64,000 nt of DNA from Desemzia sp045528445 (GCF_045528445.1 NZ_JBGQQU010000012.1:1-64000), one strand, 5' to 3'; shown: positions 36,094 through 44,084, numbered from the stretch's first letter. Translations and numbers: made by a program. The notes: a model not told the origin generated them from the letters alone.

Positions 36094-36966
36094 ATGGCAG
36101 ATGAAAAGAAACTTGATACTCAAGCTCCAAAGGAAAATTATTTACAGCCAGATAAGTCGGGAAATATGAGTCCAGAACCATTAATTGAAAATCCAGATTA
36201 CAAAGCAGCCGGAAAACTGAAAGACAAAGTAGCGATCGTTACCGGAGCTGACAGCGGAATCGGTGCCGCAGTTGCTGTTGCATTTGCCCAAGAAGGTGCT
36301 AAGTTGGCTTTAGTGGACATTGAAGAACATGAAGATGCAGCTGAAGTAAAACAACGCGTGGAAGAGTTAAGCGGATCAGTTTTGTGGTTTACTGGTGATG
36401 TGGGCGACGACGATTTTGTCCAAGAAGTAGTAGATAAAACGGTTGCTGAATATGGTGGAATTGATATTTTAGTAAATAATGCTGCAGAACAACTGACAAA
36501 AGAGTCAATTACAGATATTTCGGTAGAACAACTGCATCGAACTTTCCGAACCAACATTTTCTCGATGTTTTATTTCGCAAAAGCTGTTCTGCCGCATTTT
36601 AATGAAGGTGGAATAGTGATCAATAGTACATCCGTCACAGCTTACAAAGGAAACCCTTCTCTACTCGATTATTCTTCTACTAAAGGAGCGATTGTTTCCT
36701 TTACGAGATCTTTGGCTCAAAATACCGAGTTTTTGGATAAACACATTCGGGTAAACGCTGTTGCCCCTGGTCCGATTTGGACGCCTTTGATTCCGGCCAC
36801 TACAGGAACTACTGATAAAGAAGAATTTGGAGCATCTGTCCCTATGAAGAGAGCTGGGGAAGCTTTTGAACTGGCACCTACTTATGTTTACCTGGCCAGT
36901 TCGGACTCCAGTTATGTGACAGGCCAAGTCTTGCATGTAAACGGCGGCTCTGTCGTTAATGGATAA
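36094..36966 (+). CDS. SDR family oxidoreductase (general stress protein 39-like)
   Basis: A 290-residue short-chain dehydrogenase with an N-terminal extension of about 40 polar residues, as in the GsiB-neighbour/YhdF and YhxC stress SDRs. TGADSGIG at 50-57 binds the cofactor, NNAAEQ follows, and Tyr193-x3-Lys197 (YSSTK) with an upstream Ser is catalytic. The ATG at 36094 follows AAGGATGG. It is monocistronic, with promoter and terminator identified. Confidence 0.92.
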   Translation: MADEKKLDTQAPKENYLQPDKSGNMSPEPLIENPDYKAAGKLKDKVAIVTGADSGIGAAVAVAFAQEGAKLALVDIEEHEDAAEVKQRVEELSGSVLWFTGDVGDDDFVQEVVDKTVAEYGGIDILVNNAAEQLTKESITDISVEQLHRTFRTNIFSMFYFAKAVLPHFNEGGIVINSTSVTAYKGNPSLLDYSSTKGAIVSFTRSLAQNTEFLDKHIRVNAVAPGPIWTPLIPATTGTTDKEEFGASVPMKRAGEAFELAPTYVYLASSDSSYVTGQVLHVNGGSVVNG

Positions 36967-36982
36967 TGTACAACTTTAGTTA

Positions 36983-37023
36983 TGTAATGGTATACTATTA
37001 GTTGTATACCATTACATTTTTTT
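36983..37023 (+). terminator. Terminator of the SDR gene merged with the ybjQ start region
   Basis: TGTAATGGTATAC (36983-36995) pairs perfectly with GTATACCATTACA (37004-37016), then seven Ts. The T-run runs directly into the GGAGGG ribosome site of ybjQ, and TGGTATACT in the left arm is an extended -10. Confidence 0.8.
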
Positions 37024-37035
37024 GGAGGGATTTAA

Positions 37036-37356
37036 ATGATCATCACAACAACTGGTAATGTGGAAGGCAGAACGATTGCTTCATACGAAGGAATCGTTTT
37101 TGGCGAAGTTATCTCTGGAATCAATTTTTTAAAAGACTTGGGTGCAGGAATGCGCAACTTTTTCGGTGGACGTTCACAAGGATATGAAGACGAAATCCTG
37201 CAAGCACGTGAAAATGCTCTAGATGAAATGGCAAATCGTGCCACGGAAATGGGAGCGGATGCAGTTATCGGTGTAAAGATGGACTATGAAACATTAGGCG
37301 CCGACAACGGAATGATCATGGTAACATGCAGTGGAACAGCGGTTAAATTGAACTAA
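37036..37356 (+). CDS. YbjQ/UPF0145 family protein
   Basis: A 106-residue protein of the YbjQ family, a putative heavy-metal-binding pentameric fold: TTTGNVEGRTI, GEVISGINFLKD and AVIGVKMDYET are characteristic. No function is established. Start ATG after GGAGGG. Its only visible promoter lies inside the terminator hairpin of the previous gene (TATACT, 36991-36996). Confidence 0.9.
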   Translation: MIITTTGNVEGRTIASYEGIVFGEVISGINFLKDLGAGMRNFFGGRSQGYEDEILQARENALDEMANRATEMGADAVIGVKMDYETLGADNGMIMVTCSGTAVKLN

Positions 37357-37375
37357 TCTTTCCCAATTCATAGTA

Positions 37376-37407
37376 AAGCTCGATGCTCGATGCATTGGGC
37401 TTTTTTT
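37376..37407 (+). terminator. Terminator of ybjQ
   Basis: AAGCTCGATGC pairs with GCATTGGGCTT (two G-U pairs) and a T-run follows. Confidence 0.75.
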
Positions 37408-37486
37408 GACGGCTTTAGATTTCTCTTTTTTCTTGATTCTGCGTATAATTAAAATAAGAAATCGGATTTCTTTTGGAGGGATGGAA

Positions 37487-38368
37487 ATGAAAATTTTAGT
37501 TACGGGAGCAACCGGTATGCTGGGTGTTAAAGTAATGGAGGCTTTGCTGGAAAGAGCATCTGTAGAAGACTTAGTGATTTCTGCCAGAGATCCAGAAAAA
37601 GCTGCCGGCCTAAAAGAAGAAGGCGTGGATGTTCGACAAGCAGATTATGAAGATCCAGCTTCTTTGGAACGAGCTTTCTCAGGAATCGATAAATTGCTGC
37701 TGATTTCTTCTCAAGGAGATGATGAAACCCGAATTCGTCAACATTCTAACGCGATTTATGCTGCTGAGAAATGCGGAGTAGGATCGATCGTCTATACGAG
37801 TATTTCAAAACCACAAGAAAGCACTTTGCCAGTTGCTGAAGTTCACCGCCAGACAGAACAACTCATTCGAGACAGTGGTATTCCGTTTACCTTTTTACGA
37901 AACAATTGGTACATCGAAAATGAAATTGGAACCGTTAAAAATGTATTAGAAGGTGGTCCTGTTCTGACATCTGCTGAAGATGGCCGTGTTGGATGGGTAC
38001 CACGCGTGGATTATGCAGAGGCTGCTGCAGCTGTATTATCCTCATCAGGACATGAAAATAAAATTTATGAACTTTCTGGAAAGCCTTCCAGTTATGCAGA
38101 TATGGCTAGAGAATTAACCAATATATTGGGGCGTCGAGTGATTGTACGGAATGTAAATGACCGTACTTATCAAGAAGTTCTGATCGCTAATGGAACCCCC
38201 GATATCATGGCTGAATTTTCTGTAGAGATCCAACAATCGATTCGCCATGGCGATTTAGACGTTGAAAGTGAGGATCTGCAAAAACTTATGGGTCGTCCTG
38301 CAATTACTTTAAACCAATCTTTAACAGAAATCGTCAATCAATTTGATTATACGAATCCTGCGAAATAA
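37487..38368 (+). CDS. NmrA-like NAD(P)-binding oxidoreductase (QorB/YtfG type)
   Basis: The 293-residue protein has a Rossmann glycine motif GATGMLGVKVME and the atypical SDR pattern of NmrA/QorB proteins (LLLISSQGDDE, YTSISKP, FLRNNWYIEN). Such enzymes reduce quinones with NADPH. GGAGGG ends next to the first ATG (37481), so the second ATG (37487), 6 nt away, is the likely start. A TATAAT -10 is at 37444 without clear -35. Ends at the terminator at 38371. Confidence 0.85.
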   Translation: MKILVTGATGMLGVKVMEALLERASVEDLVISARDPEKAAGLKEEGVDVRQADYEDPASLERAFSGIDKLLLISSQGDDETRIRQHSNAIYAAEKCGVGSIVYTSISKPQESTLPVAEVHRQTEQLIRDSGIPFTFLRNNWYIENEIGTVKNVLEGGPVLTSAEDGRVGWVPRVDYAEAAAAVLSSSGHENKIYELSGKPSSYADMARELTNILGRRVIVRNVNDRTYQEVLIANGTPDIMAEFSVEIQQSIRHGDLDVESEDLQKLMGRPAITLNQSLTEIVNQFDYTNPAK

Positions 38369-38370
38369 CC

Positions 38371-38406
38371 AAAAGCACTCTACTATACAACGGTAGAGTG
38401 CTTTTT
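38371..38406 (+). terminator. Terminator of the NmrA-like gene
   Basis: AAAAGCACTCTAC and GTAGAGTGCTTTT pair perfectly around a 9-nt loop. Confidence 0.88.
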
Positions 38407-38499
38407 AGGCAAACAGAATAAAAAATCGTTTCGTTCTTGTTTAATTTATCAACAACTGAACGTTAACTCATATAAGGTCTTCAACTTTTTGAACAACTG

Positions 38500-39159
38500 C
38501 TACACATTTTCAGAATTTCTATTGTGCCAATTCCTTACTAAAATAGAAAGCAAGAAACAGATCATAAAGTACACTAAAGCTAAAAAACCATAAATCAAAA
38601 AGACTTCAGAAGTTTTTGTGGCTTTTCCTAAAATAACTTGTCCGCTTCGAGTAAATTCCATTATTCCTAAACCAGCAAGGAAAGAAGTATCCTTAATGGT
38701 TGTTATCACTTGTGACAACAAAGAAGGAATAATTTTTTTGAACGTTTGAGGCAGAATAATATACATTAAGGATTGAAAAAAAGAAAACCCTTGAGAATGA
38801 GCGGCTTCAAATTGGCCTTCTGGTATCGAATTTAATCCTCCACGTACAATTTCAGCTACTACTGCAGCTGTATACAAAAATAAAGCTAGAGAACCTTTCA
38901 CTAAAATTGTACTTCCCGGAATCAGAAATGCACAACCCAGCATCCATAAAAGCAACGGCGTATTGCGAAACAATTCAATATAAAAACCGGCTAATTTGCC
39001 AAAAAATTTCTTTTCGTAATTTCTAACCAACCCTAAAAGGGTCCCGAATAGGATGGAAAGGATCACGACTGCTAAAGAAATCAGTAAAGATGTTTTTAAG
39101 CCATTTAATAAAAATAAGACATTAGGTTGGGTAAAGACAGTTCTTATAGATTCGATCAT
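38500..39159 (-). CDS. glnP: Polar amino-acid ABC transporter permease (second)
   Basis: A 219-residue permease with five predicted membrane segments and the EAA loop GQFEAAHSQGFSFFQSL...ILPQ. It forms the channel with the adjacent paralogue. It overlaps that gene by 4 bp. Last gene of glnQ-glnH-glnM-glnP. Glutamine specificity is inferred from the layout and the GlnR-type box. Confidence 0.88.
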   Translation of the reverse strand: MIESIRTVFTQPNVLFLLNGLKTSLLISLAVVILSILFGTLLGLVRNYEKKFFGKLAGFYIELFRNTPLLLWMLGCAFLIPGSTILVKGSLALFLYTAAVVAEIVRGGLNSIPEGQFEAAHSQGFSFFQSLMYIILPQTFKKIIPSLLSQVITTIKDTSFLAGLGIMEFTRSGQVILGKATKTSEVFLIYGFLALVYFMICFLLSILVRNWHNRNSENV

Positions 39160-39866
39160 TCCATCACCTCCGGAACATCCACCACTATGGCATCATTCTT
39201 TTTCAGCTTCTCTTCATATTTCCTTGAGAATGTGGCCAACGGGAAACAAAGTAAGAAGTACAATAACCCGGCTAAGACATATGCCGGTCCGTAATTTAAG
39301 GAAGAAGCAGCATAAGAATCAGCCGCATACATCAAGTCTGCTCCAGCAATGATCGCTAACACGGATGTATTTTTAATGAGATTGACCGCTTGATTCGTTA
39401 ATGGTGGCAAAATGCTTTTCACCATTTGCGGCAAGATAATGTAACGCATCGTTTGTGCGTAGTTAAATCCTTGAGAATAAGCTGCCTCATGTTGGCCCTT
39501 AGGCATCGATAAAATACCTGCACGAACTACTTCTCCTACATATGCCCCATGATACAGCCCAACACCTACTACCCCTATAGTAAATTCACTCAACACTATA
39601 CCCGCCATGGCTAACCCGTTATACATGAAGAAAATTTGGATCACAAGCGGAATATTTTGAAAGATCTCCACATACACTCGAGCAATGGAACGCGGAACCC
39701 AGTTTTGGGCTGTGGATAAGATCCCAACGAACATACCTACGATCAACGATACTATTAATGCTAAGATGGCTACTTGAAGTGTCCTAAAAAAACCAGCTCC
39801 AAGATTATCGATATTTTGAAAAAGGGCCTCCCATCTCCAAAGAGCGAATGGATTTGTGCTGTTCAT
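39156..39866 (-). CDS. glnM: Polar amino-acid ABC transporter permease (first)
   Basis: The 236-residue membrane subunit has the EAA motif GQHEAAYSQGFNYAQTM and the His/Glu/Gln permease family pattern. It overlaps the binding protein gene by 1 bp and the next permease by 4 bp, so subunits are made in step. Confidence 0.88.
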   Translation of the reverse strand: MNSTNPFALWRWEALFQNIDNLGAGFFRTLQVAILALIVSLIVGMFVGILSTAQNWVPRSIARVYVEIFQNIPLVIQIFFMYNGLAMAGIVLSEFTIGVVGVGLYHGAYVGEVVRAGILSMPKGQHEAAYSQGFNYAQTMRYIILPQMVKSILPPLTNQAVNLIKNTSVLAIIAGADLMYAADSYAASSLNYGPAYVLAGLLYFLLCFPLATFSRKYEEKLKKNDAIVVDVPEVME

Positions 39867-40684
39867 TATTCATTCAGTCCCCACTCTGAAACCAATCCAT
39901 CAAGAGTACCATCTTCTCCCCATGTAGTGATTAACTCATTTGTGTGCTCTGCTAATGCTGTGTTTGTTTTCTTAGTAGCGATTCCATAGTCTTGAGTCGC
40001 AAAACGATCTGGTAAAACCTCCGTAGAATCATCCAAGTAACCAGCCAAAATAGATCTGTCCACACTGAACGCATCTACGCGGCCTGAGTCTAGTGCTGCT
40101 TTGATTTCCGGATAAGTGGCATATTCGGAAAAGTCCAATGTGATATTATATGGTTCAGCTTCTGCTTTGATGGCATCTGCTGTAGTAGAGCTTTGAGATA
40201 CACCGATAGTCGCTCCATCCATATCTTTCAAACCTTCGTAGTTCTTATCTTTTTTGACCAGCAAACCAACTGCATCTTCATAATAAGCATCTGTAAAGTT
40301 ATAAGTTTCTTTCCGTTCTTCAGTCACCGTAAAAGTAGCGATGATCATGTCAACTTCTCCATTGTCCAACAATGGACCACGTGTCTTAGCCGTAACAGGT
40401 GTCAATTCAATAGCATCCGGATCACCTAAGATGTCTTCCGCTATTTTCTTAGCAATATCGATTTCAAATCCTTCTATTTCACCAGTTTCCGTATTTTTCA
40501 AACCAAAATTCGGAACATCTTCTTTGACCCCTACTTTTAAAACGCCAGCTTCCTTGATCGATTCAATCGTTACTTGATCAGATCCATTTGCAGCTTCCGT
40601 TGCAGAACCTTCTTCTGACGAGCAGGCTCCTAAAAATAATAAACTAGATAACATTACTGTCGCAAATAAATTTCTTTTTTTCAT
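39866..40684 (-). CDS. glnH: Amino-acid ABC transporter substrate-binding lipoprotein
   Basis: A 272-residue family 3 solute-binding protein. Its signal peptide ends in the lipobox LGACSS, so it is anchored to the membrane by lipid. GVKEDVPNFGLKN and GFEIDIAKKIAEDILG are typical for glutamine, glutamate or aspartate binding proteins. Second gene of the operon. Confidence 0.9.
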   Translation of the reverse strand: MKKRNLFATVMLSSLLFLGACSSEEGSATEAANGSDQVTIESIKEAGVLKVGVKEDVPNFGLKNTETGEIEGFEIDIAKKIAEDILGDPDAIELTPVTAKTRGPLLDNGEVDMIIATFTVTEERKETYNFTDAYYEDAVGLLVKKDKNYEGLKDMDGATIGVSQSSTTADAIKAEAEPYNITLDFSEYATYPEIKAALDSGRVDAFSVDRSILAGYLDDSTEVLPDRFATQDYGIATKKTNTALAEHTNELITTWGEDGTLDGLVSEWGLNE

Positions 40685-40714
40685 CTCTTTTTCCCCCTAA
40701 ATAAATCTCTATTT

Positions 40715-41437
40715 TTATCGTAAAATTTTGCTTAAAAATGCTTTCGTTCGTTCATGAGTCGGATTTTCAAAGAAATGCTCCGGCGATCCTACTTCAAGAA
40801 TAGTCCCCTCATCCATAAAGATAACACGATCTGCGACTTGTTTAGCAAATCCCATCTCGTGCGTCACCACGACCATCGTGATATTCATGTTCGATAACTG
40901 GATCATGACATCTAATACTTCTTGTACCGTTTCAGGATCTAAAGCAGAAGTTGGTTCATCGAATAAAATAATCTTTTTTTCTGAGCAAAGTGCTCTGGCA
41001 ATTGCGACTCTTTGTTGCTGTCCACCAGATAGTGTTGAAGGGTAAACCAGCGCTTTCTCTCTTAACCCTACGATATCTAGATACCGATAAGCTGTCTCTT
41101 CTGCTTCTTTTTTTGATTTTTTTTGTAATTTTATCGGACCAATTGTCAGATTTTCTAACACTGTCATATGCGGATAGAGGTTGAACTGTTGAAAAACCAT
41201 TGCCGATGAATTCCGCACAACTTCTAGTTTATTTCTTGCAGTTACTTGGTATCCTTCAATAAAAACTTCTCCTGATGTGGGTTCTTCAAGAAAATTCATG
41301 CATCTGACAGTTGTACTTTTACCAGACCCAGAAGGTCCTATAATGACGATTTTTTCTCCTTCTGCCACCTCTAAATTAATGTCTTTTAATACATGGTGGT
41401 CACCAAAATATTTGTTTACATTCTGTAACTGAATCAA
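40715..41437 (-). CDS. glnQ: Amino-acid ABC transporter ATP-binding protein
   Basis: The 240-residue ATPase has Walker A GPSGSGKST (34-42), signature LSGGQQQR, Walker B IILFDEPTSALDP and the switch His. It energises uptake by the two permeases encoded downstream. First gene of the operon, preceded by a promoter and a GlnR/TnrA-type box. Confidence 0.92.
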   Translation of the reverse strand: MIQLQNVNKYFGDHHVLKDINLEVAEGEKIVIIGPSGSGKSTTVRCMNFLEEPTSGEVFIEGYQVTARNKLEVVRNSSAMVFQQFNLYPHMTVLENLTIGPIKLQKKSKKEAEETAYRYLDIVGLREKALVYPSTLSGGQQQRVAIARALCSEKKIILFDEPTSALDPETVQEVLDVMIQLSNMNITMVVVTHEMGFAKQVADRVIFMDEGTILEVGSPEHFFENPTHERTKAFLSKILR

Positions 41438-41513
41438 TTCTGCTCATCTCCTTTTGAAAAAACTTTTAGTCCATAATTTTTGTACGGTTTAAAGTTTTTT
41501 TACTTAAAACCAA

Positions 41514-41542
41514 ATTATAGATACATTTTTATTAGAAACCAA
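41514..41542 (-). promoter_or_regulatory. gln transporter operon promoter
   Basis: On the minus strand TTGGTT (41542-41537), 17-nt spacer, TATAAT (41519-41514). Confidence 0.7.
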
Positions 41543-41546
41543 TTAG

Positions 41547-41577
41547 AACATAACATCTAATGTTATGTTTTCTAACA
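41547..41577. promoter_or_regulatory. GlnR/TnrA-type box and overlapping palindrome
   Basis: TGTTA-N7-TAACA at 41561-41577 is an exact match to TGTNA-N7-TNACA. A perfect palindrome AACATAACAT-CTA-ATGTTATGTT (41547-41569) overlaps it. Both lie just upstream of the -35, fitting nitrogen control of the importer. Confidence 0.65.
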
Positions 41578-41675
41578 TCATTTTAGCCTTATTTTAATTT
41601 AAAACCTTTAAAACCTTTTTATGTAGCTGTTTTAAAAATGAGCTTAACCTAATTATTTTATCATCTTTTCATTAA

Positions 41676-41720
41676 AAAAAGATGTTGCACCGTTTTAAAT
41701 AGGCGACAACATCTTTCTTA
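41676..41720. terminator. Hairpin in the gap upstream of glnQ
   Basis: AAGATGTTG (about 41679-41687) pairs with CAACATCTT around a loop of about 20 nt and is followed by a T-rich stretch. No gene that it would end is visible. Confidence 0.5.
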
Positions 41721-41820
41721 TTTTAAACCCCATGCTTTATTTCTCTACCCATTAATGGAAATATTTTTTTATTCCTAAATGATTCATCCACATTAAAAAA
41801 AGTTGAAACAAAGCCGAAAT

Positions 41821-41860
41821 AAAAAGCAGAAGAATAAATTGTCTTTTCTTCTGCTTTTTC
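41821..41860. terminator. Terminator of the 70-residue membrane protein gene
   Basis: AAAAAGCAGAAGAA (41821-41834) and TTCTTCTGCTTTTT (41846-41859) pair perfectly. The rest of the gap from 41438 to 41919 holds no other recognisable feature. Confidence 0.85.
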
Positions 41861-41919
41861 GTGTCCTATAAACCAACTCTAAATACAGCTGTACTAGTTT
41901 TCACTAAGCTCTTTTTAAG

Positions 41920-42132
41920 TCATTTATTTTTTCGTTTGTTTTTTAAATATTGACGATATCCCCAAACTAGCACAATAACTGCACTGATCTGCCATAAATC
42001 CAATACCATAAACAATACAAATAAACCGATCATTACAAAGATTTCGATTGTTGCCGGCCCACCTTCGTTAAAATACACTAGTGCGGCAATAGCCACGAGT
42101 AAAATACCTACAAATATCCACATCCACAACAT
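41920..42132 (-). CDS. Small two-helix membrane protein of unknown function
   Basis: A 70-residue protein with hydrophobic segments at about 3-21 and 30-58, a central NEGGPATIE loop and a very basic C-terminus (YLKNKRKNK). No family was recognised. The preceding minus-strand sequence has GGAGAACG before the ATG. A TATATGACA motif, shared with the other small genes near the Rgg regulator, lies about 100 bp upstream. Confidence 0.65.
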   Translation of the reverse strand: MLWMWIFVGILLVAIAALVYFNEGGPATIEIFVMIGLFVLFMVLDLWQISAVIVLVWGYRQYLKNKRKNK

Positions 42133-42231
42133 AATACGTTCTCCTTAATTATTCTCTTTTCAAAATAGAGATCCTTATTCGTGATTCCTCCACATGATAC
42201 CATATTATTTTAGATCCTACTAAATCGTTTT

Positions 42232-42240
42232 TGTCATATA
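42232..42240 (-). promoter_or_regulatory. TATATGACA motif upstream of the 70-residue protein gene
   Basis: TATATGACA on the minus strand points toward the gene at 42132. An extended -10, TGGTATCAT, lies about 40 nt further on (42199-42194). The same 9-mer precedes two other genes nearby (43168, 43490). Confidence 0.45.
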
Positions 42241-42264
42241 GTGGAATTTGAACAGTATTTATTT

Positions 42265-43146
42265 TTAACTAGGCGTTTCTTTAATCTGAGGAATCAGCAT
42301 ACTTTCTAAATATTCTTCGTGACTAATAGCTAAATCCTCAGAACCAATCGTATACATTGTTGTGATGGCTTGTCGAGAAAGCTCTTCTCCAATTTCTATA
42401 TTGCCTTTTTTGATTTCATAGATTCCTTTAAGGAATATCAAAAGAGTGCGTTCATAAAACAAGTTTTCAGCCATATGCATATTTTCCAATGTTAAAATAA
42501 AATACAACGCATCGTTAAGCAGGTTTGATTCTAAACAAACAATTGTCGTATTGATCAGGATTCCTAATGTTTGCACAAAATTTTTGTTCACTAATTTATA
42601 CATAGAGGTCTTTTTAACAACTTCCTTAGAGAGCGCAATGACGGTCTCAGGCGGGAAAATAGTCAAAGCATTTGCATAAATCACTAATTCATAATTCCCC
42701 CACAACTCTACATTAAATAAATAGTTTGCTAAGTACTCTCTTTTTTTCTTGTCGATTTCCTTTCTTTGTAAATTCAACATTTTTGCTTCTGCCATAATGG
42801 AATTGCACAAATAGGCGTCCAGCCCATATTCTTCCCACTTTTGATATTCTTTATTCGTGATGATTTTTAATTTTGACGTGTTGTTGCGTTGATAAGCTGA
42901 CGCAATTTCAGACATTAAACTATCCAATTCATTGGGTTTATACTCATTGGCAGAAAAGATAAATTCATCCAAAGAAATGTTCATTCGTTCAATAACATTG
43001 ACAAAATGACTCAGCGAAATATTCGATTCGCCGCGTTCGAACTTCGATAAAAAAGAAGTCGATAAGATCCCATTGGAAACTTGTCGTAAGGAGTACCCTT
43101 TTTCTTCGCGCATTCGCCTTAGTACTTGGCCATAATTTTTTTCCAT
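42265..43146 (-). CDS. Rgg/GadR/MutR-family transcriptional regulator
   Basis: A 293-residue regulator with an N-terminal XRE-type helix-turn-helix (LRRMREEKGYSLRQVSNGIL, STSFLSKFERGESNISL) and a long all-helical C-terminal part of about 220 residues as in the Rgg/RRNPP peptide-binding TPR-like domain. Length fits the Rgg family (280-300). The ATG at 43146 follows GCGAGGAC; an upstream frame extension to 43209 lacks a ribosome site. Divergent from a 36-residue hydrophobic peptide gene, a typical layout for Rgg and its cognate pheromone. Confidence 0.85.
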   Translation of the reverse strand: MEKNYGQVLRRMREEKGYSLRQVSNGILSTSFLSKFERGESNISLSHFVNVIERMNISLDEFIFSANEYKPNELDSLMSEIASAYQRNNTSKLKIITNKEYQKWEEYGLDAYLCNSIMAEAKMLNLQRKEIDKKKREYLANYLFNVELWGNYELVIYANALTIFPPETVIALSKEVVKKTSMYKLVNKNFVQTLGILINTTIVCLESNLLNDALYFILTLENMHMAENLFYERTLLIFLKGIYEIKKGNIEIGEELSRQAITTMYTIGSEDLAISHEEYLESMLIPQIKETPS

Positions 43147-43166
43147 AGACTTGTCCTCGCTTTCCT

Positions 43167-43186
43167 TTATATGACACATATATACT
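43167..43186. promoter_or_regulatory. TATATGACA motif in the rgg-peptide intergenic region
   Basis: TTATATGACA (43167-43176) is part of the dyad TATATG-ACA-CATATA (43168-43182). On the minus strand it overlaps a TATAAA that could be the rgg -10; on the + strand it lies about 67 bp before the peptide start. Position suits a shared operator. Confidence 0.5.
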
Positions 43187-43242
43187 TTTTTTGTTTTTTT
43201 GTAGTACACTAAATTTATCTTAAGAAAGGCTAGGTGGTATTG

Positions 43243-43353
43243 ATGAAAAAATTTGTCAAAAAGAATTTCTTTACTATATTAGGTATTCTTGTTACCGTTG
43301 GTGCTCCTCCTGTTGTTTATGGAACATACGCATTACTTCCAGCCCTATTCTAG
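43243..43353 (+). CDS. 36-residue hydrophobic peptide, candidate Rgg-linked pheromone precursor
   Basis: ATG at 43243, with AGGTGG 5 nt upstream, opens a frame of 36 codons ending in TAG at 43351. The product starts MKKFVKKNFF, continues with a hydrophobic stretch (ILGILVTVGAPPVV) and ends YGTYALLPALF. A basic N-terminus plus hydrophobic tail is the form of short hydrophobic peptides of Rgg systems, though those are usually 20-25 residues. It is divergent from the regulator and has its own long-loop terminator. Alternatives are a small membrane protein or toxin. Confidence 0.6.
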   Translation: MKKFVKKNFFTILGILVTVGAPPVVYGTYALLPALF

Positions 43354-43370
43354 TCAGTTAAATGAATAAA

Positions 43371-43458
43371 TGCAAAAGAGGAGTTTCTGTCATTTGTGAA
43401 CCTGCAACCCTCACGAATTGTATTTGAACCCTTTATCCTAATCTGCTCCTCTTTTGTA
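43371..43458 (+). terminator. Long-loop terminator after the peptide gene
   Basis: TGCAAAAGAGGAG (43371-43383) and CTCCTCTTTTGTA (43446-43458) pair over 13 bp with one G-U pair; the loop is 62 nt. T-rich sequence follows. Confidence 0.6.
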
Positions 43459-43488
43459 TTTTTCGTGATCCATTGGTTATTTCTTGTC

Positions 43489-43498
43489 TTATATGACA
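43489..43498 (+). promoter_or_regulatory. TATATGACA motif upstream of the 88-residue protein gene
   Basis: TTATATGACA repeats the sequence at 43167. It lies about 79 bp before the ATG at 43577. A -10-like TAAAAT is at 43541 with no -35, which would fit activator dependence. Confidence 0.45.
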
Positions 43499-43576
43499 GT
43501 ATCTAAATTTTTAAAAACAGCTTAGTTCAAAAGTGAAGAATAAAATTGCCTTTATGTACTAAAGGAGTGAATGGTC

Positions 43577-43843
43577 ATGGATACAGTAAAAAATAAACTA
43601 AATGTCCAGTATGCCTATGTCTTAATCAAAAGCGATGCTGAAATTGAATTAGTGATCGATCAGGAAGACTTCCTTTTAAACGCTGATGGAGAAGTAGATA
43701 TTCCTTTAGAAAAAATTTTAAGAAAAAACGATTTATCATTAAACGATTTATACCTTATGAACATTCAGAAATTATTGTTTGTTCGTAAAAGCGAAGGTCA
43801 GTCTTGCACCCTAAGACAGATATGCCTCAATGTAAACTTATGA
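43577..43843 (+). CDS. Hypothetical 88-residue acidic protein
   Basis: No family recognised. The product is soluble and acidic (IKSDAEIELVIDQEDFLL), predicted mixed alpha/beta, with two Cys near the C-terminus (SCTLRQICLNV). AAAGGAG at 43561 lies 9 nt from the ATG at 43577 and only 3 nt from the earlier ATG at 43571, so the later one is preferred. It is downstream of the peptide gene and shares the TATATGACA motif. It ends before a hairpin terminator at 43907. Confidence 0.6.
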   Translation: MDTVKNKLNVQYAYVLIKSDAEIELVIDQEDFLLNADGEVDIPLEKILRKNDLSLNDLYLMNIQKLLFVRKSEGQSCTLRQICLNVNL

Positions 43844-43906
43844 TACTGTCACAATACTTAAACTATTTAGAAAGTAGAGTACTTCTTATGAATATACCCC
43901 CGGAAG

Positions 43907-43957
43907 CGAAAATACTTTAGAACGGTGCTGACATTGTTCAATAAGTATTTTCGTTAT
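43907..43957 (+). terminator. Terminator of the 88-residue protein gene
   Basis: CGAAAATACTT (43907-43917) and AAGTATTTTCG (43943-43953) pair perfectly, 25-nt loop, then TTATTTTTG. Confidence 0.75.
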
Positions 43958-44063
43958 TTTTGTTGTTCACTTTGCCATTTCTTTCGTTATTTTTAAAGCA
44001 CCTTTAGTTTACTACGTATTCAAAGAAACAAAAAATAATATCCTGCTAAAATTTTTTATTTTC

Positions 44064-44084
44064 ATCTAGTTTCGGTAACTAGAT
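44064..44084. repeat. Short perfect hairpin upstream of hemolysin III gene
   Basis: ATCTAGTT-tcggt-AACTAGAT. It lies about 130 bp before the start codon; it may be an operator or leader hairpin. Nothing else is recognisable in 43960-44200. Confidence 0.45.

Noticed and set aside
43243..43353. Leaderless bacteriocin
   Set aside because: No immunity or export genes adjoin; the Rgg layout explains the position better, though this cannot be excluded.
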